This document shows positions 33,982 through 42,765 of a DNA stretch of 52,334 nt, piece by piece. The stretch covers positions 1-52,334 of the forward strand of contig NZ_AKJX01000188.1 in the NCBI RefSeq assembly GCF_000276605.1, written 5' to 3'. Every line of letters starts with the position of its first letter. Within the stretch, counting starts at the first letter, position 1. The notes beneath the pieces were generated by a model. The model was not told the origin of the DNA and did no database searches. It saw only the letters and a program-made list of their open reading frames with translations. The stretch comes from Acidovorax sp. CF316 (lineage in GTDB: Bacteria > Pseudomonadota > Gammaproteobacteria > Burkholderiales > Burkholderiaceae_C). Position numbers and translations under genes: made by a program.

Positions 33982-34912
33982 CGTGTTTGTTTCGGCCAGG
34001 CTGGTAGGTGCTGCTACCGGAATTGCCTAGCGCCTTCAACGCCGCCACCGTCTCCCGCAGCCCCCGGTGCAGCCGCTTGTCCTTGCGTACCACCACGGCC
34101 AGGGTGCGGGCAAGCGGCGGTGACAGGGGGCGCACTTCCACCGCGCTGCCCTGCGTGCCATATGCCGTGCCCTGCACGGCCATGCCGGGCAGCACGGCGC
34201 AGCCCAGGCCGGCGGCGACCAGTTCCTTGATGGCCTCCACGCTGCCCAGCGACATGGCGGGCTGCAGGGCCACGCCGGCCTGGGCGAACCAGGTGTCGGC
34301 AATGCGGCGGGTCTGGCCGCCGGGTTCGAACAGCAGCACCGGGTGGCGGGCCAGGTCGGCAGCCGTCACCTTTTTGGGCAGTGCGGTGCCCTTGGGCGCG
34401 ATGGCGACGAAGGCGTCCTGCAGCACGGGCGTGACGTCGAGCATGCGGCCGCTGGCGGGCAGGGTGACCAGGCCCAGGTCCAGCGTGTTGTCTTCCACGG
34501 CCTGCACGATGTCGGCGGTGTTGCCGGTGCGCACGGTGATCTCCAGGCCCGGAAAGCGCTGGCGCAGTGCGCCCAGCACCGGCGGCAGCAAGAAGATGCA
34601 GGCCGTGGCCCCTGTGCCCAGGCGCACGCGGCCTGCCGTGCCGCTGGCGTGGTGGGCCACGGCGTGCAGGGCGTCGGCCACGGCGGCGTCGATGCGGGCC
34701 ACGTGCACCAGCAGCTCGGCGCCGGCGGCCGTGGGGCGCAGCACGCGGCCCACGCGCTCCACCAGCGGCGTGCCCAGGCGCTTTTCTAGTTGGCGCACCT
34801 GCAGGCTCACGGCCGGTTGGGTCAGGTCCAGCCGCTGGGCCGCGGCGGAGAAGCTGCCCAGTTCGATGGCGGTGGCAAAGCCGTGCAGCTGGTCGAGGTT
34901 GATGCGTTCCAT
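33935..34912 (-). CDS. LysR-family transcriptional regulator
   Basis: 325 residues: winged helix-turn-helix (LHGFATAIELGSFSAAAQRL, LTQPAVSLQVRQLEKRLGTP) and effector domain (GRVRLGTGATACIFLLPPVL, EITVRTGNTADIVQAVEDNT, LGSVEAIKELVAAGLGCAVL). The C-terminal 23 residues, beyond the usual end, run over the tail of the convergent SHOCT gene and look unstructured; they may result from loss of an earlier stop when the low-GC gene arrived. The start at 34912 is family-typical. Divergent from the GNAT-MFS pair, with a perfect dyad in between. Confidence 0.93.
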   Translation of the reverse strand: MERINLDQLHGFATAIELGSFSAAAQRLDLTQPAVSLQVRQLEKRLGTPLVERVGRVLRPTAAGAELLVHVARIDAAVADALHAVAHHASGTAGRVRLGTGATACIFLLPPVLGALRQRFPGLEITVRTGNTADIVQAVEDNTLDLGLVTLPASGRMLDVTPVLQDAFVAIAPKGTALPKKVTAADLARHPVLLFEPGGQTRRIADTWFAQAGVALQPAMSLGSVEAIKELVAAGLGCAVLPGMAVQGTAYGTQGSAVEVRPLSPPLARTLAVVVRKDKRLHRGLRETVAALKALGNSGSSTYQPGRNKHAKTVSFSSPSKTPLP

Positions 34913-34931
34913 GGCAAAGAATTTCTCATAC

Positions 34932-34948
34932 TTTGCATAAGTTGCAAA
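34932..34948. promoter_or_regulatory. LysR-type operator dyad
   Basis: TTTGCA (34932-34937), 5-bp spacer, TGCAAA (34943-34948): a perfect interrupted palindrome containing the T-N11-A pattern. It is 20 bp before the LysR gene start and 39 bp before the GNAT start. Such a site in a divergent LysR gap is the usual recognition site of the regulator. Confidence 0.65.
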
Positions 34949-34986
34949 AGCTTCTTTTATGGCCTGCGGCGCGCCACACTGGCGCC

Positions 34987-35583
34987 ATGCATTCCTCTTT
35001 CGCGCCCACCTCCTCACTGCCTTCACCCTCTGCTGCAGCACCGCATGTGCGCGATGCGGCCGACGCCGATCTGCCCGCCATCCAGGCCATCTATGCCCAC
35101 CATGTGCTCCATGGCCTGGCCTCGTTCGAGGAGGTGCCGCCCGGCGTGGACGAGCTGCGCACCCGCCATGCGGCCGTGCGTGCCGCAGGCCTGCCCTACC
35201 TGGTGGCCGAGGTTGACGGAGTGGTGGCGGGCTATGCCTACGCCACGCTGTACCGCCCGCGCTCGGCCTACCGCCACACCGTGGAGGACTCGGTCTACGT
35301 GGCCCAGGGCATGGCGGGGCGGGGCATTGGTGCGGCGCTGCTGGCTGCGCTCATCGCGCGCTGCGAGGCGGGGCCCTGGCGCCAGATGCTGGCCACCATA
35401 GGGCAGGGCGATGGCAATGCGGGCTCCATCGCGCTGCATGCGCGCATGGGCTTTACGCGCATCGGGGCCTTGCGGTCGGTGGGCTTCAAGCACGGGCAGT
35501 GGCTCGATACGGTGCTGATGCAGCGGCCCCTGGGGACGGGCGACGGCACGTTGCCCGCCGTGCAGTGGCGTCCCCTGGCGTGA
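34987..35583 (+). CDS. GNAT N-acetyltransferase, phosphinothricin type
   Basis: 198 residues: a Ser/Pro-rich leader of about 18 residues, then HVRDAADADLPAIQAIYAHH, GYAYATLYRPRSAYRHTVED, SVYVAQGMAGRGIGAALLAA with the acetyl-CoA loop, and ARMGFTRIGALRSVGFKHGQ. This is the same subfamily as the GNAT at 25022 (Pat/YncA type, acetylating amino acid analogues). The start codon of the MFS gene overlaps its stop (TGATG), so the two are coupled. Control by the divergent LysR is likely. Confidence 0.9.
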   Translation: MHSSFAPTSSLPSPSAAAPHVRDAADADLPAIQAIYAHHVLHGLASFEEVPPGVDELRTRHAAVRAAGLPYLVAEVDGVVAGYAYATLYRPRSAYRHTVEDSVYVAQGMAGRGIGAALLAALIARCEAGPWRQMLATIGQGDGNAGSIALHARMGFTRIGALRSVGFKHGQWLDTVLMQRPLGTGDGTLPAVQWRPLA

Positions 35584-36776
35584 TGCGCCGGCTGGTGTGG
35601 TGCCTGGGCTTCTCGCAGTTCATCTGCTGGGGCATTTCGTACTACATGCTCGGCGCATTCGGCGAGGCCATGGTGCGCGACCTGGGCTGGCCGCGCACGC
35701 TGGTGCACGGCGGCTTTGCGCTGGCGCTGCTGGTGATGGGCGGCGTGTCGGGCCTGGCCGGCCGCTGGGTGGACCAGCGCGGTGGCCGCACCGTGATGGT
35801 GGCGGGCTCGCTGCTGCTTTTTACCGGCTGCCTGGGGCTTGCCGTCGGGAAGGGGGTGGCGGCTTACTACCTGGCCTGGGCCGTGGTCGGGCTGGCCATG
35901 CGGCTCACGCTGTACGACGCGGCCTTTGCCACGCTGGCCCATGTGGCCGGGCAGGGCGCGCGCCGGCCCATGGCGCAGATCACGCTGCTGGGCGGGCTGG
36001 CCTCCACGGCCTTCTGGCCGCTGGGGCATGCGCTCGCCGAGTCGCTGGGTTGGCGTGGGGCGCTGTGGGTGTATGCGGCGCTGGCGCTGCTCACGGTGCC
36101 GCTGCACCTGGCGATTCCGCGCGCTGGCGGGCCGGCGCACGCCACCCAGGTGCCGCCTGCGCCGCCCGAGCCCCTGGCCGCTGCGGGGCCGGACCGCCTG
36201 TGGGCGGCCGCGCTGTTTGCTGCGGTGACCACGCTGGTGAATTTTCTCAACGCAGGCATGTCGGCGCACATGGTGGGCCTGCTCGCGGGCCTGGGCCTGG
36301 CGCTGCCCCTGGCGGTGGGGATGGCGGCGCTGCGTGGCGTGGGCCAGTCGGGTGCGCGCCTGGCCGAGGTGCTGTTCGGCGCCCGGCTGCACCCGCTGGC
36401 GCTGGGGGCGTTTGCCGCCCTGCTGTTGCCGCTGGCCTGCCTGGCGGGCGTGTGGGCGGGGCAGGTGCTGGCCATGGCCGTGGTGTTTGCACTGGTGTAC
36501 GGCGCGGGCAATGGGCTGCTCACCATCACACGGGGCACCTTGCCGCTGGTGCTGTTCGACCACCGCACCTACGGCGCTTTCGTGGGGCGGCTGGTGGCAC
36601 CGGGGTTTCTGCTGTCGGCCTGTGCGCCGGTGGTCTATGCGGCGGTCATGGATGGGTATGGTGCGGCGGCAGCGCTGTGGATGTCGGTGCTGGTGGCGGC
36701 ACTGGTGTTTGCGGCATCGATGGCGCTGCAGCTGCGCTTTGGGGCGCGGGCTCGGACTACGCCCCTTCACCCGTGA
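35583..36776 (+). CDS. Major facilitator superfamily transporter
   Basis: 397 residues, about 12 membrane helices, with a loop motif between helices 2 and 3 (GRWVDQRGGRTVM) of the MFS type. The protein begins WCLGFSQFICWGISYYMLGA. Its ATG overlaps the GNAT stop by one base, so the two form a LysR-controlled pair. The combination of an acetyltransferase of the amino-acid-analogue type and an exporter suggests detoxification or efflux of a toxic amine or analogue, but substrate is unknown. Ends where the dispersed repeat begins. Confidence 0.88.
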   Translation: MRRLVWCLGFSQFICWGISYYMLGAFGEAMVRDLGWPRTLVHGGFALALLVMGGVSGLAGRWVDQRGGRTVMVAGSLLLFTGCLGLAVGKGVAAYYLAWAVVGLAMRLTLYDAAFATLAHVAGQGARRPMAQITLLGGLASTAFWPLGHALAESLGWRGALWVYAALALLTVPLHLAIPRAGGPAHATQVPPAPPEPLAAAGPDRLWAAALFAAVTTLVNFLNAGMSAHMVGLLAGLGLALPLAVGMAALRGVGQSGARLAEVLFGARLHPLALGAFAALLLPLACLAGVWAGQVLAMAVVFALVYGAGNGLLTITRGTLPLVLFDHRTYGAFVGRLVAPGFLLSACAPVVYAAVMDGYGAAAALWMSVLVAALVFAASMALQLRFGARARTTPLHP

Positions 36777-36877
36777 AACTGGCGCGGACCAAGCCAGCGC
36801 CCCCGCGCAAGGGCCGCCCCGCCGCGCTGGGGGCGTCCCCCCTCAGGGGGGATGGCGCGAAGCGACTCAGGGGGGAG
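36775..36877 (-). repeat. Dispersed intergenic repeat, copy 2
   Basis: Inverted relative to copy 1 at 7442. The core 36793-36877 matches copy 1 with one or two differences over 85 bp, and the flank GAAACTGGCGCGG also recurs in copy 3. It begins at the stop codon of the MFS gene and ends one base before the stop of the convergent SDR gene, filling the gap completely as copy 1 does. Confidence 0.88.
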
Positions 36878-37636
36878 TCATTTCGGTGCCAGGCGGATGG
36901 CGCCGTCCAGGCGGATCACTTCACCGTTGAGCATGTCGTTTTCGAGGATGTGCTTGACCAGCTTGGCATAGTCCTGCGGCGTGCCCAGGCGGCTGGGGAA
37001 GGGCACGCCGGCGGCCAGCGCGTCCTGCACTTCCTGGGGCATGCCGAACAGCATGGGCGTGCCGAAGATGCCGGGGGCAATGGTCATGTTGCGGATGCCG
37101 TTGCGCGCCAGGTCGCGGGCGATCGGCAGCGTCATGCCGACCACGCCGCCCTTGGATGCGGCGTACGCGGCCTGGCCGATCTGGCCGTCGTAGGCGGCCA
37201 CGCTGGCGGTGGAGATCAGCACACCGCGCTCGCCGGTGGCTTCGGGTTCATTCTTGCTCATGGCCTCGGCGGCCAGGCGGATCATGTTGAAGCTGCCGAT
37301 CAGGTTCACCGTGATGGTCTTGCTGAACACGGCCAGCGCGTGCGCGCCGTTCTTGCCCACGGTCTTTTCCGCGGGGGCAATGCCGGCGCAGTTCACCAGG
37401 CCGGCCAGCTTGCCCAGCGACACGGCCTTGGCCACCACGGCCTGGCCATCGGCCTCGTTGCTCACATCGCACTTCACGAAGGCGCCGCCGATGTCCTTGG
37501 CCACAGCCTCACCCTTGTCGGCCTGCATGTCGGCAATCACCACGGTGCCGCCCTGGGCGGCCAGCATGCGCGCCGTGCCTTCGCCCAGGCCCGATGCGCC
37601 GCCGGTCACGATGAAAACCTTGCCCTTGATGTCCAT
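36878..37636 (-). CDS. SDR-family oxidoreductase (type-2 3-hydroxyacyl-CoA dehydrogenase-like)
   Basis: 252 residues with the SDR elements TGGASGLG (cofactor glycine motif), NCAG, a catalytic Ser ([10 protein letters not shown]) and YAASK. The sequence [20 protein letters not shown], with the extended [20 protein letters not shown] region and [20 protein letters not shown], resembles HSD17B10-type 3-hydroxyacyl-CoA dehydrogenases, suggesting a role in fatty-acid or branched-chain acyl-CoA breakdown; substrate is inferred. The upstream gap has ACGTTAACGT-like palindromic sequence near 37661-37673, a possible regulator site. Confidence 0.9.
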   Translation of the reverse strand: MDIKGKVFIVTGGASGLGEGTARMLAAQGGTVVIADMQADKGEAVAKDIGGAFVKCDVSNEADGQAVVAKAVSLGKLAGLVNCAGIAPAEKTVGKNGAHALAVFSKTITVNLIGSFNMIRLAAEAMSKNEPEATGERGVLISTASVAAYDGQIGQAAYAASKGGVVGMTLPIARDLARNGIRNMTIAPGIFGTPMLFGMPQEVQDALAAGVPFPSRLGTPQDYAKLVKHILENDMLNGEVIRLDGAIRLAPK

Positions 37637-37687
37637 GTGCTGTCTCCTGAAAAATGAGTGACGTTAACGTAAACGTCAATTATGAAC

Positions 37688-37717
37688 GCAAAAAAAGCCC
37701 GGGCAGTGCCGGGCTTT
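37688..37717 (-). terminator. Rho-independent terminator after the iron-binding protein gene
   Basis: AAAGCCCGG (37694-37702) pairs with CCGGGCTTT (37709-37717) around a 6-base loop. On the minus strand the stem is followed by seven Ts. It is 21 bp beyond the stop of the minus-strand gene ending at 37738. Confidence 0.92.
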
Positions 37718-37737
37718 CCGTGGACTGGCGGGCCTGC

Positions 37738-38790
37738 TTACTGGAAGCCCACGCGGTCCAGCATCTGCTGCACCTTGGTCGTGTTGGCGCCCACGGCGCT
37801 GATCGGGATGGTTTCGCTCTTGAAAGGCGCATTGCCCGTCATGGCCTTGAGGGCCGGGTTGTCGATGTTCAGGCCCTTGGCGGCGGGCCATTCGTTGTTG
37901 CCGTTGGCAAAGTAGTTCTGCGCTTCGGCGCTGGCCAGGTATTCGAGGAACTTGATGGCGTTCTCGCGGTTCTTGGCGTTCTTGGCGACGGCGCCGCCAG
38001 CGATGTTCAGGTGCGTGCCCCAGGATTGCTGGTTGGGGAACACCACGCCGACCTTGTTGACCACGGCCACATCCTCGGGCTTGCCCGAGCGCATCATGCG
38101 TGCCAGGTAGTAGCTGTTGGTGACGGCGATGTCGCATTCACCCGATGCCACGGCCTTGATCTGGTCGGTGTCGCCACCCTTGGGGGCGCGCGCCAGGTTG
38201 CCGACCATGCCCTTGAGCCAGGCCTCGGCCTTTTGCTCGCCCATGTGCTCGGTCACGGCGCCGAACAGGCTCAGGTTGTAGGGGTGCGAGCCCGAGCGGA
38301 TGCACAGCTTGCCCTTGTTCTTGGCGTCGCCGAGTTCCTCGTAGGTGTCCACGTCTTCCTTTTGCACCTTGACCTTGTTGTAGACGATCACGCGGGCGCG
38401 GGTGGACAGGCCGAACCAGGCGATGCTGCCGTCGGCCGTGGGCGTGCTGCGCAGGTTGGCGGGGATGGCGTCGGTCAGCACCTTGGACTGGATGGGCTGG
38501 AACAGGCCGTCGACCTCGCCCTTGTACAGGCGCGCAGCATCCACCAGCAGGATCACGTCGGCCGGGGAGGCCGTGCCTTCGGCCTTCAGGCGCGCCAGGA
38601 TGCCGGCGTCGTCCGCGTCCACGCGGTTGATCTTGATGCCCGTGGCCTTGGTGAAGCCGGTGTACAGCGCTTCGTCCGTGGAGTAGTGGCGCGCCGAGTA
38701 CAGGTTCACCACCTGCTCCTGGGCAGATACGGCGCCGGCGGCAGCGGCCAGTGCACAGGCGGTGAGCAGGGCTTTCACGGTCTTCGACAT
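37738..38790 (-). CDS. fbpA: Ferric iron ABC transporter, periplasmic substrate-binding protein
   Basis: 350 residues of the FbpA/FutA family, which delivers Fe3+ to an inner-membrane ABC importer. A signal peptide (LLTACALAAAAGAVSAQ) is followed by VVNLYSARHYSTDEALYTGF with ligand tyrosines, ADVILLVDAARLYKGEVDGL and CDIAVTNSYYLARMM with the Tyr-Tyr iron ligands. No permease or ATPase gene adjoins it, so those lie elsewhere. A start 3 codons earlier (38799) is possible. A Fur-like box precedes it and a strong terminator follows, so it is a single iron-regulated gene. Confidence 0.92.
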   Translation of the reverse strand: MSKTVKALLTACALAAAAGAVSAQEQVVNLYSARHYSTDEALYTGFTKATGIKINRVDADDAGILARLKAEGTASPADVILLVDAARLYKGEVDGLFQPIQSKVLTDAIPANLRSTPTADGSIAWFGLSTRARVIVYNKVKVQKEDVDTYEELGDAKNKGKLCIRSGSHPYNLSLFGAVTEHMGEQKAEAWLKGMVGNLARAPKGGDTDQIKAVASGECDIAVTNSYYLARMMRSGKPEDVAVVNKVGVVFPNQQSWGTHLNIAGGAVAKNAKNRENAIKFLEYLASAEAQNYFANGNNEWPAAKGLNIDNPALKAMTGNAPFKSETIPISAVGANTTKVQQMLDRVGFQ

Positions 38791-38834
38791 GGGATGCATC
38801 TTTCGAGGTGTAACGACCGGGCGATGATAAAACA

Positions 38835-38853
38835 AACGCGAATTATTCTTAAT
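38835..38853. promoter_or_regulatory. Fur-box-like site upstream of fbpA
   Basis: The core GAATTATTC (38840-38848) is a perfect GAAT-N-ATTC palindrome in an AT-rich 19-bp context, matching the centre of the usual Fur recognition pattern (GAGAATNATTCTC). It lies about 45-63 bp before the gene start, suitable for iron-dependent repression. Confidence 0.6.
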
Positions 38854-39147
38854 AAAACCAAGGGGGAGGGATGGATTTGATGGCCGTGCTCCAGGGGCGT
38901 GGGTCCATCCATGGCAAGCGAAATTGCAGGCCGCCTGAATGCTATCAAATGAGGAGCAACGCGGGCAAAAAAAAGCCCGGGGGTAACCGGGCTTTGAATT
39001 GGATCCAAGAAACGGGGGTTTCGAGAGGATCCAAGGAGACAACTGGGGGCCCCGAACTGCATTTTTGCGTCTCGGGGCCATGGGTTGAATTATCAGGGTA
39101 ATCCCTGCGTTGCGCCTAGAGTCTGCACTCCAGACGCAATGGATGGC
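38854..39147. other. Intergenic stretch between the fbpA promoter and phasin
   Basis: No gene. It carries the phasin terminator (38967-38995), a second stem GGCCCCGA (39048-39055) with TCGGGGCC (39072-39079), and a direct repeat of GGATCCAAG at about 39001 and 39028. The second stem lies in the presumed phasin 3' untranslated region. Confidence 0.5.
38967..38995 (-). terminator. Rho-independent terminator after phasin
   Basis: AAAGCCCGG (38972-38980) pairs with CCGGGCTTT (38987-38995), loop GGGTAA; on the minus strand it is followed by eight Ts. It lies about 150 bp beyond the phasin stop, so the phasin mRNA has an unusually long 3' tail. Confidence 0.85.
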
Positions 39148-39696
39148 TTAGCGCTTGCGGGGAGCAGCGGTCTTGGCGGCGTTGGCAGCGGTGCTGGCCA
39201 CGGCGTTGAAGTTGGCTTCGGCCACGTCCGACGCTTGCTTGACGGCCTTTTGCACCGATTCAAACGCGTTGTTGGCGGCAGAGACGGCGCTCTTCATCAC
39301 GGCCACGGCGGTTTCGGAACCGGCGGGGGCGTTCTTGGCGGCGCTGTCGACCAGGTTGGTGAAGCTCTTTTGAGCGTCAGCAGCTTGCGATTCGAAAGCC
39401 TTGCCGAATTCGGCAGCGGTGCCCGAAGAGATGTCGTACAGGTGGCGGCTGTAGGCAGCGGTCTTTTCAGCCAGGGGCTGGAACAGGCCGGCTTGCAGGG
39501 CCAGCAGTTCTTGTGCGTCCTTCACGCCCAGGAAAGCCTGGGTGTGGGTGGAGGCTTCCGACAGGGCAGCGCGCGAAGCGGTCACGTTCAGTTCGACCAG
39601 CTTTTCGACGCCTTCGAAAGCCTTGGTGGTCAGACCAAACAGGGTTTCGATGTTGGCCTTGTGGGATGCCAGAATTTGTTCAGCGGTCAGCGACAT
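39148..39696 (-). CDS. phaP: Phasin (polyhydroxyalkanoate granule protein)
   Basis: 182-residue amphipathic helical protein that coats polyhydroxyalkanoate granules. It begins [20 protein letters not shown] and continues with [39 protein letters not shown] and an Ala/Lys-rich tail ending AAPRKR, the TIGR01841/PF09361 phasin pattern. AGGAGA lies upstream of the start. The upstream gap carries two TTGC...GCA motifs that could bind the granule regulator PhaR. Its presence implies the organism makes polyhydroxyalkanoate. Confidence 0.94.
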   Translation of the reverse strand: MSLTAEQILASHKANIETLFGLTTKAFEGVEKLVELNVTASRAALSEASTHTQAFLGVKDAQELLALQAGLFQPLAEKTAAYSRHLYDISSGTAAEFGKAFESQAADAQKSFTNLVDSAAKNAPAGSETAVAVMKSAVSAANNAFESVQKAVKQASDVAEANFNAVASTAANAAKTAAPRKR

Positions 39697-39777
39697 GTCA
39701 TATCTCCTGAGAATAGGGCCCAGCGGGCCGAGGTGGTTTACAGAGAATCTGCGCTGTCGTTGACTTCGTGAGTCATG

Positions 39778-39850
39778 TTGCAGTGCAGCATGGGTTGAAT
39801 TTTAGGGGCTTGAGCGGGGATTGCAAGTTCTTTTTGTTGCGCTGCAGCAA
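39778..39850. promoter_or_regulatory. Candidate PhaR-type sites upstream of phasin
   Basis: TTGCAGTGCAGCA at 39778-39790 and TTGCGCTGCAGCAA at 39837-39850 are related TGC/GCA dyads about 60 bp apart. PhaR repressors of phasin genes bind TGC-spacer-GCA type sequence. A role is inferred; no regulator gene lies nearby. Confidence 0.4.
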
Positions 39851-39896
39851 TTTAGAGGTGACAGTCCAACACCGCGCCCCTTGCCACAATGGCGTC

Positions 39897-40874
39897 ATGC
39901 ATGCCTATTACGCAGACCAGTTCGTGCTGCCGCTGCCCGAGGGCCACCGTTTTCCCATGGCCAAGTACCGCCTGCTGCGCGATGCGGTGACCGCCCACCT
40001 GCCCGGCGTGGCCCTGCAGGTGGCGCCGCCCGCGAGCGACGCAGAACTGGCGCTGGCCCACACGCCGGCCTATATCGACGCCATTGCCAACGGCACCCTG
40101 CCTGCGCCCGCGCAGCGCGAGATCGGCTTTCCCTGGAGCCCGGCCATGGCCGAGCGCGCGCGCCGCTCGGTGGGGGCCACCATCGCGGCCTGCCGGGTGG
40201 CCATGGCCGGCGGGGAGGGCGGCGGCATCGCCGGCAACCTGGCCGGTGGCACGCACCACGCCTATGCCGACAAGGGCAGCGGGTTTTGCGTGTTCAACGA
40301 CATGGCCGTCGCGGCCCGGCTGATGCAGGACGAGCATGCGCGCGCCGCCTCGGCCATGGGCGCCAACCCGCTGGCACTGCGCGTGGCCGTCATCGACCTC
40401 GATGTGCACCAGGGCAACGGCACGGCGCGCATCTTCCAGGGCGACGACTCGGTGTTCACGCTCTCGCTGCATGGCGCGCGCAACTTCCCCTTCCGCAAGG
40501 AGGCGGGCGACCTCGACGTGGAACTGCCCGACGGCTGTGGCGACGACGAATACCTGGCCGCGCTGGAGCAGGCGCTGGACACGCTGGAGCAGCGCTTTGC
40601 GCCCGGCCTCGTGCTCTACCTGGCCGGGGCCGACCCGCACGTGGGCGACCGCCTGGGGCGCCTGCACCTGAGCCACGACGGCCTGGAGGCGCGCGACCGG
40701 CGCGTCTTCGACTGGGCCTGGCAGCGCCGCGTGCCCGTGGCCTTTGCCATGGGCGGCGGCTACGGCACGGACATTGCCGACACCATCAAGGCCCAGCTCG
40801 CCACCTGGCGCGTGGCCCACCAATACCAGCAGCGCTGGCTGAAATCCTTGCAACCCTCTCCTTCTTCTGTTTGA
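39897..40874 (+). CDS. Histone deacetylase-family (acetylpolyamine/acetoin-utilisation-like) amidohydrolase
   Basis: 325 residues of the arginase/deacetylase fold. Zinc-site motifs are present: [37 protein letters not shown] and [20 protein letters not shown]. The compact N terminus ([20 protein letters not shown]) is characteristic of the HDAC11-like bacterial group. Likely removes acyl groups from a small amine or lysine; true substrate unknown. The start at 39897 follows the family; the thioesterase gene begins 3 bp after its stop, so both are co-transcribed. Confidence 0.9.
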   Translation: MHAYYADQFVLPLPEGHRFPMAKYRLLRDAVTAHLPGVALQVAPPASDAELALAHTPAYIDAIANGTLPAPAQREIGFPWSPAMAERARRSVGATIAACRVAMAGGEGGGIAGNLAGGTHHAYADKGSGFCVFNDMAVAARLMQDEHARAASAMGANPLALRVAVIDLDVHQGNGTARIFQGDDSVFTLSLHGARNFPFRKEAGDLDVELPDGCGDDEYLAALEQALDTLEQRFAPGLVLYLAGADPHVGDRLGRLHLSHDGLEARDRRVFDWAWQRRVPVAFAMGGGYGTDIADTIKAQLATWRVAHQYQQRWLKSLQPSPSSV

Positions 40875-40876
40875 CC

Positions 40877-41335
40877 ATGACGACCACTTCCCCCGCGCCG
40901 CGCCCGGCGCCGCAGCCCCGCAGCGCCTACCGTGCCTTCCGCTCCATCAGCACCCGCTGGGCCGACAACGATGTCTACGGCCATGTCAACAACGTCGTCT
41001 ACTACAGCTGGTTCGACACTGCCGTGAACGCCCACCTCATCGAGCAGGGTGTGCTCGACATCCACGCCGGCACCACCATCGGCCTGGTGATCGAGACGCA
41101 GTGCAACTACTTCGCCCCGCTGGCCTTTCCGCAGACGGTGGAGGCCGGCATCCGCGTGGCGCGCCTGGGTGGATCGAGCGTGCGCTACGAGGTGGGCCTG
41201 TTCGCCCAGGGCGAGGAGATGAGCGCCGCGGCCGGGCATTTCATCCACGTGTATGTGGACCGCGAAACGCGCCGCCCCGTACCCGTTCCGGAGCCGCTGC
41301 GCAAGGTGCTGCAGACACTGGTGGTGGGGGCCTGA
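40877..41335 (+). CDS. Acyl-CoA thioesterase (4-hydroxybenzoyl-CoA thioesterase / YbgC type hotdog)
   Basis: 152 residues, hotdog fold. The key stretch [20 protein letters not shown] carries the catalytic Asp and the NN motif, followed by [12 protein letters not shown] and [20 protein letters not shown]. It cleaves an acyl-CoA ester; the chain is unknown. It begins 3 bp after the deacetylase-like gene, so a shared transcript is certain from spacing; a joint role in acyl-group removal is only a suggestion. Confidence 0.92.
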   Translation: MTTTSPAPRPAPQPRSAYRAFRSISTRWADNDVYGHVNNVVYYSWFDTAVNAHLIEQGVLDIHAGTTIGLVIETQCNYFAPLAFPQTVEAGIRVARLGGSSVRYEVGLFAQGEEMSAAAGHFIHVYVDRETRRPVPVPEPLRKVLQTLVVGA

Positions 41336-41470
41336 GGCGCCTGCGTCCCCCGGCGAAAACCCCTTGCGGCCCTGCGCTGCAGTGATCGTTGCAATGGCCT
41401 ACACTGTGATGCTTTGCTGCCCGTTGGCCGGCAGTGCTTTCAGGGCCTTGCGCTGTGGCCCGCTTCGACA

Positions 41471-42691
41471 ATGATCATCACCAGCCTGCTCGACACCGAC
41501 CTGTACAAGTTCACGATGATGCAGGTGGTGCTGCACCAATTCCCCGGGGCACAGGTCGAGTACCGCTTCAAGTGCCGCAACCCCGGCGTGCAGCTGGCGC
41601 CCTATGCCAACGAGATCCGCGACGAGATCCGCTCGCTGTGCAGCCTGCAGTTCCAGGACGCCGAGCTGGCCTACCTGCGCTCCATGCGCTTCATCAAGAG
41701 CGACTTCGTGGACTTCCTCGGGCTGTTCCGCCTGAACGAGAAGTACATCACCATCACGCCACAGCACAACGGCGAGATCGAGATCACCATCCGCGGGCCC
41801 TGGCTGCACACCATCCTGTTCGAGATCCCGGTGCTGGCCATCGTCAACGAGGTCTACTTTCGCAACACGCAGAAGGTGCCCAATTTTCCCGAAGGCCGCC
41901 GCCGCCTGGACACCAAGATCGCCCAGCTGCAGGCCGAGGGCCTGTCCGAACTCAAGATCGCCGACTACGGCACGCGCCGGCGCTTTTCGCGCGCCTGGCA
42001 CGAGGAAGTGCTGCGCGTGCTGTGCGCGCGCCTGGGCACGGGCGACCGCCGGCCCGGCGCGCCCGTGGGGCCCGGCCAGTTCGCCGGCACCAGCAATGTG
42101 CTGTATGCGATGAAGCTGGGCGTGACGCCGCTGGGCACCATGGCGCACGAATACCTGCAGGCCTGCCAGGCGCTGGGCCCGCGGCTGCGCGACAGCCAGG
42201 TCTTCGGCTTCGAGATGTGGGCCAAGGAGTACCGGGGCGACCTGGGCATCGCCCTGTCCGACGTGTACGGCATGAGCGCCTTCCTGCGCGACTTCGACCT
42301 GTACTTTTGCAAGCTGTTCGACGGCGCGCGCCACGACAGCGGCGACCCGTTCGCCTGGGGCGAGCGCCTCCTGGACCACTACCGCAAGAACCGCGTGGAC
42401 CCGCTGACCAAGACGCTGATCTTCAGCGATGCGCTCACCGTGCCGCGCACCATCGAGCTGTACCAGCAGTTCCGCGGCCGCTGCCAGCTGGCCTTCGGCA
42501 TCGGCACCAACCTGACCAACGACCTGGGCAGCCCGCCCGATCACGAGCCGCTGCAGGTGGTCATCAAGATGACGCAGTGCAATGGGCAACCCGTGGCCAA
42601 GCTCTCGGACACGCCCGGCAAGGGCATGTGCGACGACGAGAAGTACCTGGCCTACCTGCGCCAGGTGTTCGAGATTCCCACGGCCCAGTGA
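41471..42691 (+). CDS. pncB: Nicotinate phosphoribosyltransferase
   Basis: Makes nicotinate mononucleotide from nicotinate and PRPP in the NAD salvage route, with ATP use through a phospho-His. 406 residues with [68 protein letters not shown] (followed by the HEYLQ histidine) and [21 protein letters not shown] at 41471 is family-typical. Together with nadE at 5.4 kb, it feeds NAD synthesis. The following antiporter gene is 74 bp away. Confidence 0.97.
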   Translation: MIITSLLDTDLYKFTMMQVVLHQFPGAQVEYRFKCRNPGVQLAPYANEIRDEIRSLCSLQFQDAELAYLRSMRFIKSDFVDFLGLFRLNEKYITITPQHNGEIEITIRGPWLHTILFEIPVLAIVNEVYFRNTQKVPNFPEGRRRLDTKIAQLQAEGLSELKIADYGTRRRFSRAWHEEVLRVLCARLGTGDRRPGAPVGPGQFAGTSNVLYAMKLGVTPLGTMAHEYLQACQALGPRLRDSQVFGFEMWAKEYRGDLGIALSDVYGMSAFLRDFDLYFCKLFDGARHDSGDPFAWGERLLDHYRKNRVDPLTKTLIFSDALTVPRTIELYQQFRGRCQLAFGIGTNLTNDLGSPPDHEPLQVVIKMTQCNGQPVAKLSDTPGKGMCDDEKYLAYLRQVFEIPTAQ

Positions 42692-42765
42692 GGGTGGCTC
42701 ACCCGCGCGGCGGCGTGGTGGCGCTGCCTTCCTGTGCCTGTCCAACCATGAGGGAGTATCTGTCC

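Noticed and set aside
35597-37657. A 686-codon plus-strand frame crossing the MFS gene, the dispersed repeat and the SDR gene
   Set aside because: It is an alternative frame of the MFS gene and antisense of the SDR gene; its product is low-complexity.
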